Below are positions 7,131 to 7,586 of a stretch of DNA of 7,586 nucleotides, in pieces (position 1 is the first letter of the stretch; the number at the start of each line of letters is the position of its first letter). Made by a program: the position numbers and the translations under genes. The stretch comes from Deltaproteobacteria bacterium (lineage in GTDB: Bacteria > UBA10199 > 2-02-FULL-44-16), in contig JACQMA010000014.1 in the NCBI GenBank assembly GCA_016203825.1, positions 1-7,586 of the forward strand. Reading direction: 5' to 3'. Below the pieces are notes generated by a model. It saw nothing but the letters and a program-made list of their open reading frames with translations. It was not told the DNA's origin and did no database searches.

Positions 7131-7206
7131 AGGAACACCACTTCTGTAAGTTCCTGAAAATGAAGAAGGGCTCTTTGGCACTCTTCTTGCTCTTCTCGAT
7201 GACACT
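7131..7206. other. Leader region before the four-helix-bundle gene
   Basis: There is no clear gene, RNA or terminator here. The frame of the downstream gene is open from 7150, after TAA at 7147-7149, but contains no ATG, GTG or TTG until GTG at 7207. In another frame ATG at 7160 opens a 32-codon ORF that ends at 7258. Its first part looks like a signal peptide, probably by chance. Confidence 0.4.
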
Positions 7207-7586
7207 GTGCACAGCCGAAACGATCTCATCGGTCCTCATGGGGGCTATCGAACCCTGAAATCCTATCAGATGTCCGAGATTGTCTATGACGCAACCGTCG
7301 CTTTTTGTGCTCGATGGATTGACCGCCGATCACGCACGAATGATCAGATGGTTCAGGCAGCCCGCAGCGGAAAACAGAATATTGCAGAAGGTTGTATGGC
7401 TTCAGGGACCTCAAAGAAAACGGAACTCAAATTGGTGGGTGTTGCTCGTGCGAGTCTTGAAGAATTATTGCTCGATTACCAGGATTTTTTGAGGCAGCGT
7501 AGTCTTGTTCTTTGGGGGAAGGACCATGCAACAACGAGGGCAGTGAGGGCACTCGCTTTTGAAGTGAATAAGTCCTATAGGACCTA
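7207..7586 (+). CDS. Four-helix-bundle protein, S23/IVP type (cut by right edge)
   Basis: This gene runs off the right edge; 126 codons are seen from GTG at 7207. The protein has the hallmarks of the four-helix-bundle family related to the protein encoded in 23S rRNA intervening sequences (S23/IVP; also related to Avd of diversity-generating retroelements). Landmarks: GPHGGYRTLKSYQMSEIVYD (9-28), SRTNDQMVQAARSG (42-55), KQNIAEG (56-62), SGTSKKTELKLVGVA (66-80) and RASLEELLLDYQDFLRQRSL (81-100). The HGGYR start and the following repeat-coded linker (NKSYRT, at the edge) suggest the subfamily with a variable repetitive linker and a C-terminal suffix domain, which would lie outside the window. 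The molecular role of that subfamily is not known to me. Start: GTG 7207 keeps the conserved HGGYR segment, whereas ATG 7270 would remove it; the ribosome site is weak. It is not part of any rRNA gene here. Confidence 0.85.
   Translation, partial: MHSRNDLIGPHGGYRTLKSYQMSEIVYDATVAFCARWIDRRSRTNDQMVQAARSGKQNIAEGCMASGTSKKTELKLVGVARASLEELLLDYQDFLRQRSLVLWGKDHATTRAVRALAFEVNKSYRT
7570..7586 (+). repeat. Coding copy of the 9-nt repeat (KSY-RT) at the right edge
   Basis: AAGTCCTAT followed by AGGACCTA is one full unit plus eight bases of the next. They encode Lys-Ser-Tyr-Arg-Thr-(Tyr) in the frame of the four-helix-bundle gene. AAGTCCTAT differs by one base from units at 7093 and 7120. GTCCTATAGGAC (7572-7583) is a perfect 12-bp palindrome. 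The tract probably continues beyond the window as a repetitive linker. Confidence 0.75.

Noticed and set aside
7280..7492. 70-codon ORF inside the four-helix-bundle gene
   Set aside because: It is in a different frame from the clearly conserved four-helix-bundle sequence and has no recognisable features.
7207..7586. 23S rRNA intervening sequence
   Set aside because: The encoded protein is of the S23/IVP type, but the flanking DNA is kbl and repeats, not 23S rRNA.

Overview
The window looks like an ordinary stretch of chromosome from a Gram-negative (diderm) bacterium of moderately high G+C. The diderm inference rests on a TolQ/TolR/TolA-type envelope energy-transduction module and a murein-synthesis gene. 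The lineage cannot be fixed from the sequence alone; the gene styles would fit a deltaproteobacterial, Nitrospirota-like or related uncultured lineage.

Layout. Positions 1-1639, minus strand: a compact operon tolQ > tolR > tolA/tonB-like, running off the left edge. tolQ and tolR overlap by 14 bp, and the third gene starts 9 bp after the tolR stop. Positions 1640-1698: a short divergent intergenic region. Positions 1699-7094, plus strand: five tightly packed genes, probably one operon: glutamate racemase (murI), a secreted S41/CtpA-type PDZ protease, a phosphofructokinase with pyrophosphate-type signature residues, L-threonine 3-dehydrogenase (tdh) and glycine C-acetyltransferase (kbl). Every junction is an overlap or a gap under 15 bp, and most starts have a good Shine-Dalgarno sequence. 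tdh and kbl form the classical two-step pathway threonine > 2-amino-3-ketobutyrate > glycine + acetyl-CoA. murI and the protease belong to cell-wall and envelope maintenance, and the phosphofructokinase to glycolysis.

Positions 7091-7586 are different. Exactly at the kbl stop codon begins a tract of 9-nt-periodic, palindrome-rich repeats (TCCTATA/TATAGGA units). It is followed by a gene cut by the right edge that encodes a four-helix-bundle protein of the S23/IVP (23S rRNA intervening sequence protein) type, probably the subfamily with a repetitive linker and a C-terminal suffix domain. The same 9-nt repeat reappears inside the gene at the right edge, where it codes for Lys-Ser-Tyr-Arg-Thr-(Tyr). 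The upstream non-coding copy is in the same reading frame and would read Arg-Ser-Tyr-Thr-Thr-Tyr and so on. This coupling of an upstream repeat with a coding repeat is the most unusual thing in the window and the best candidate for an undescribed system.
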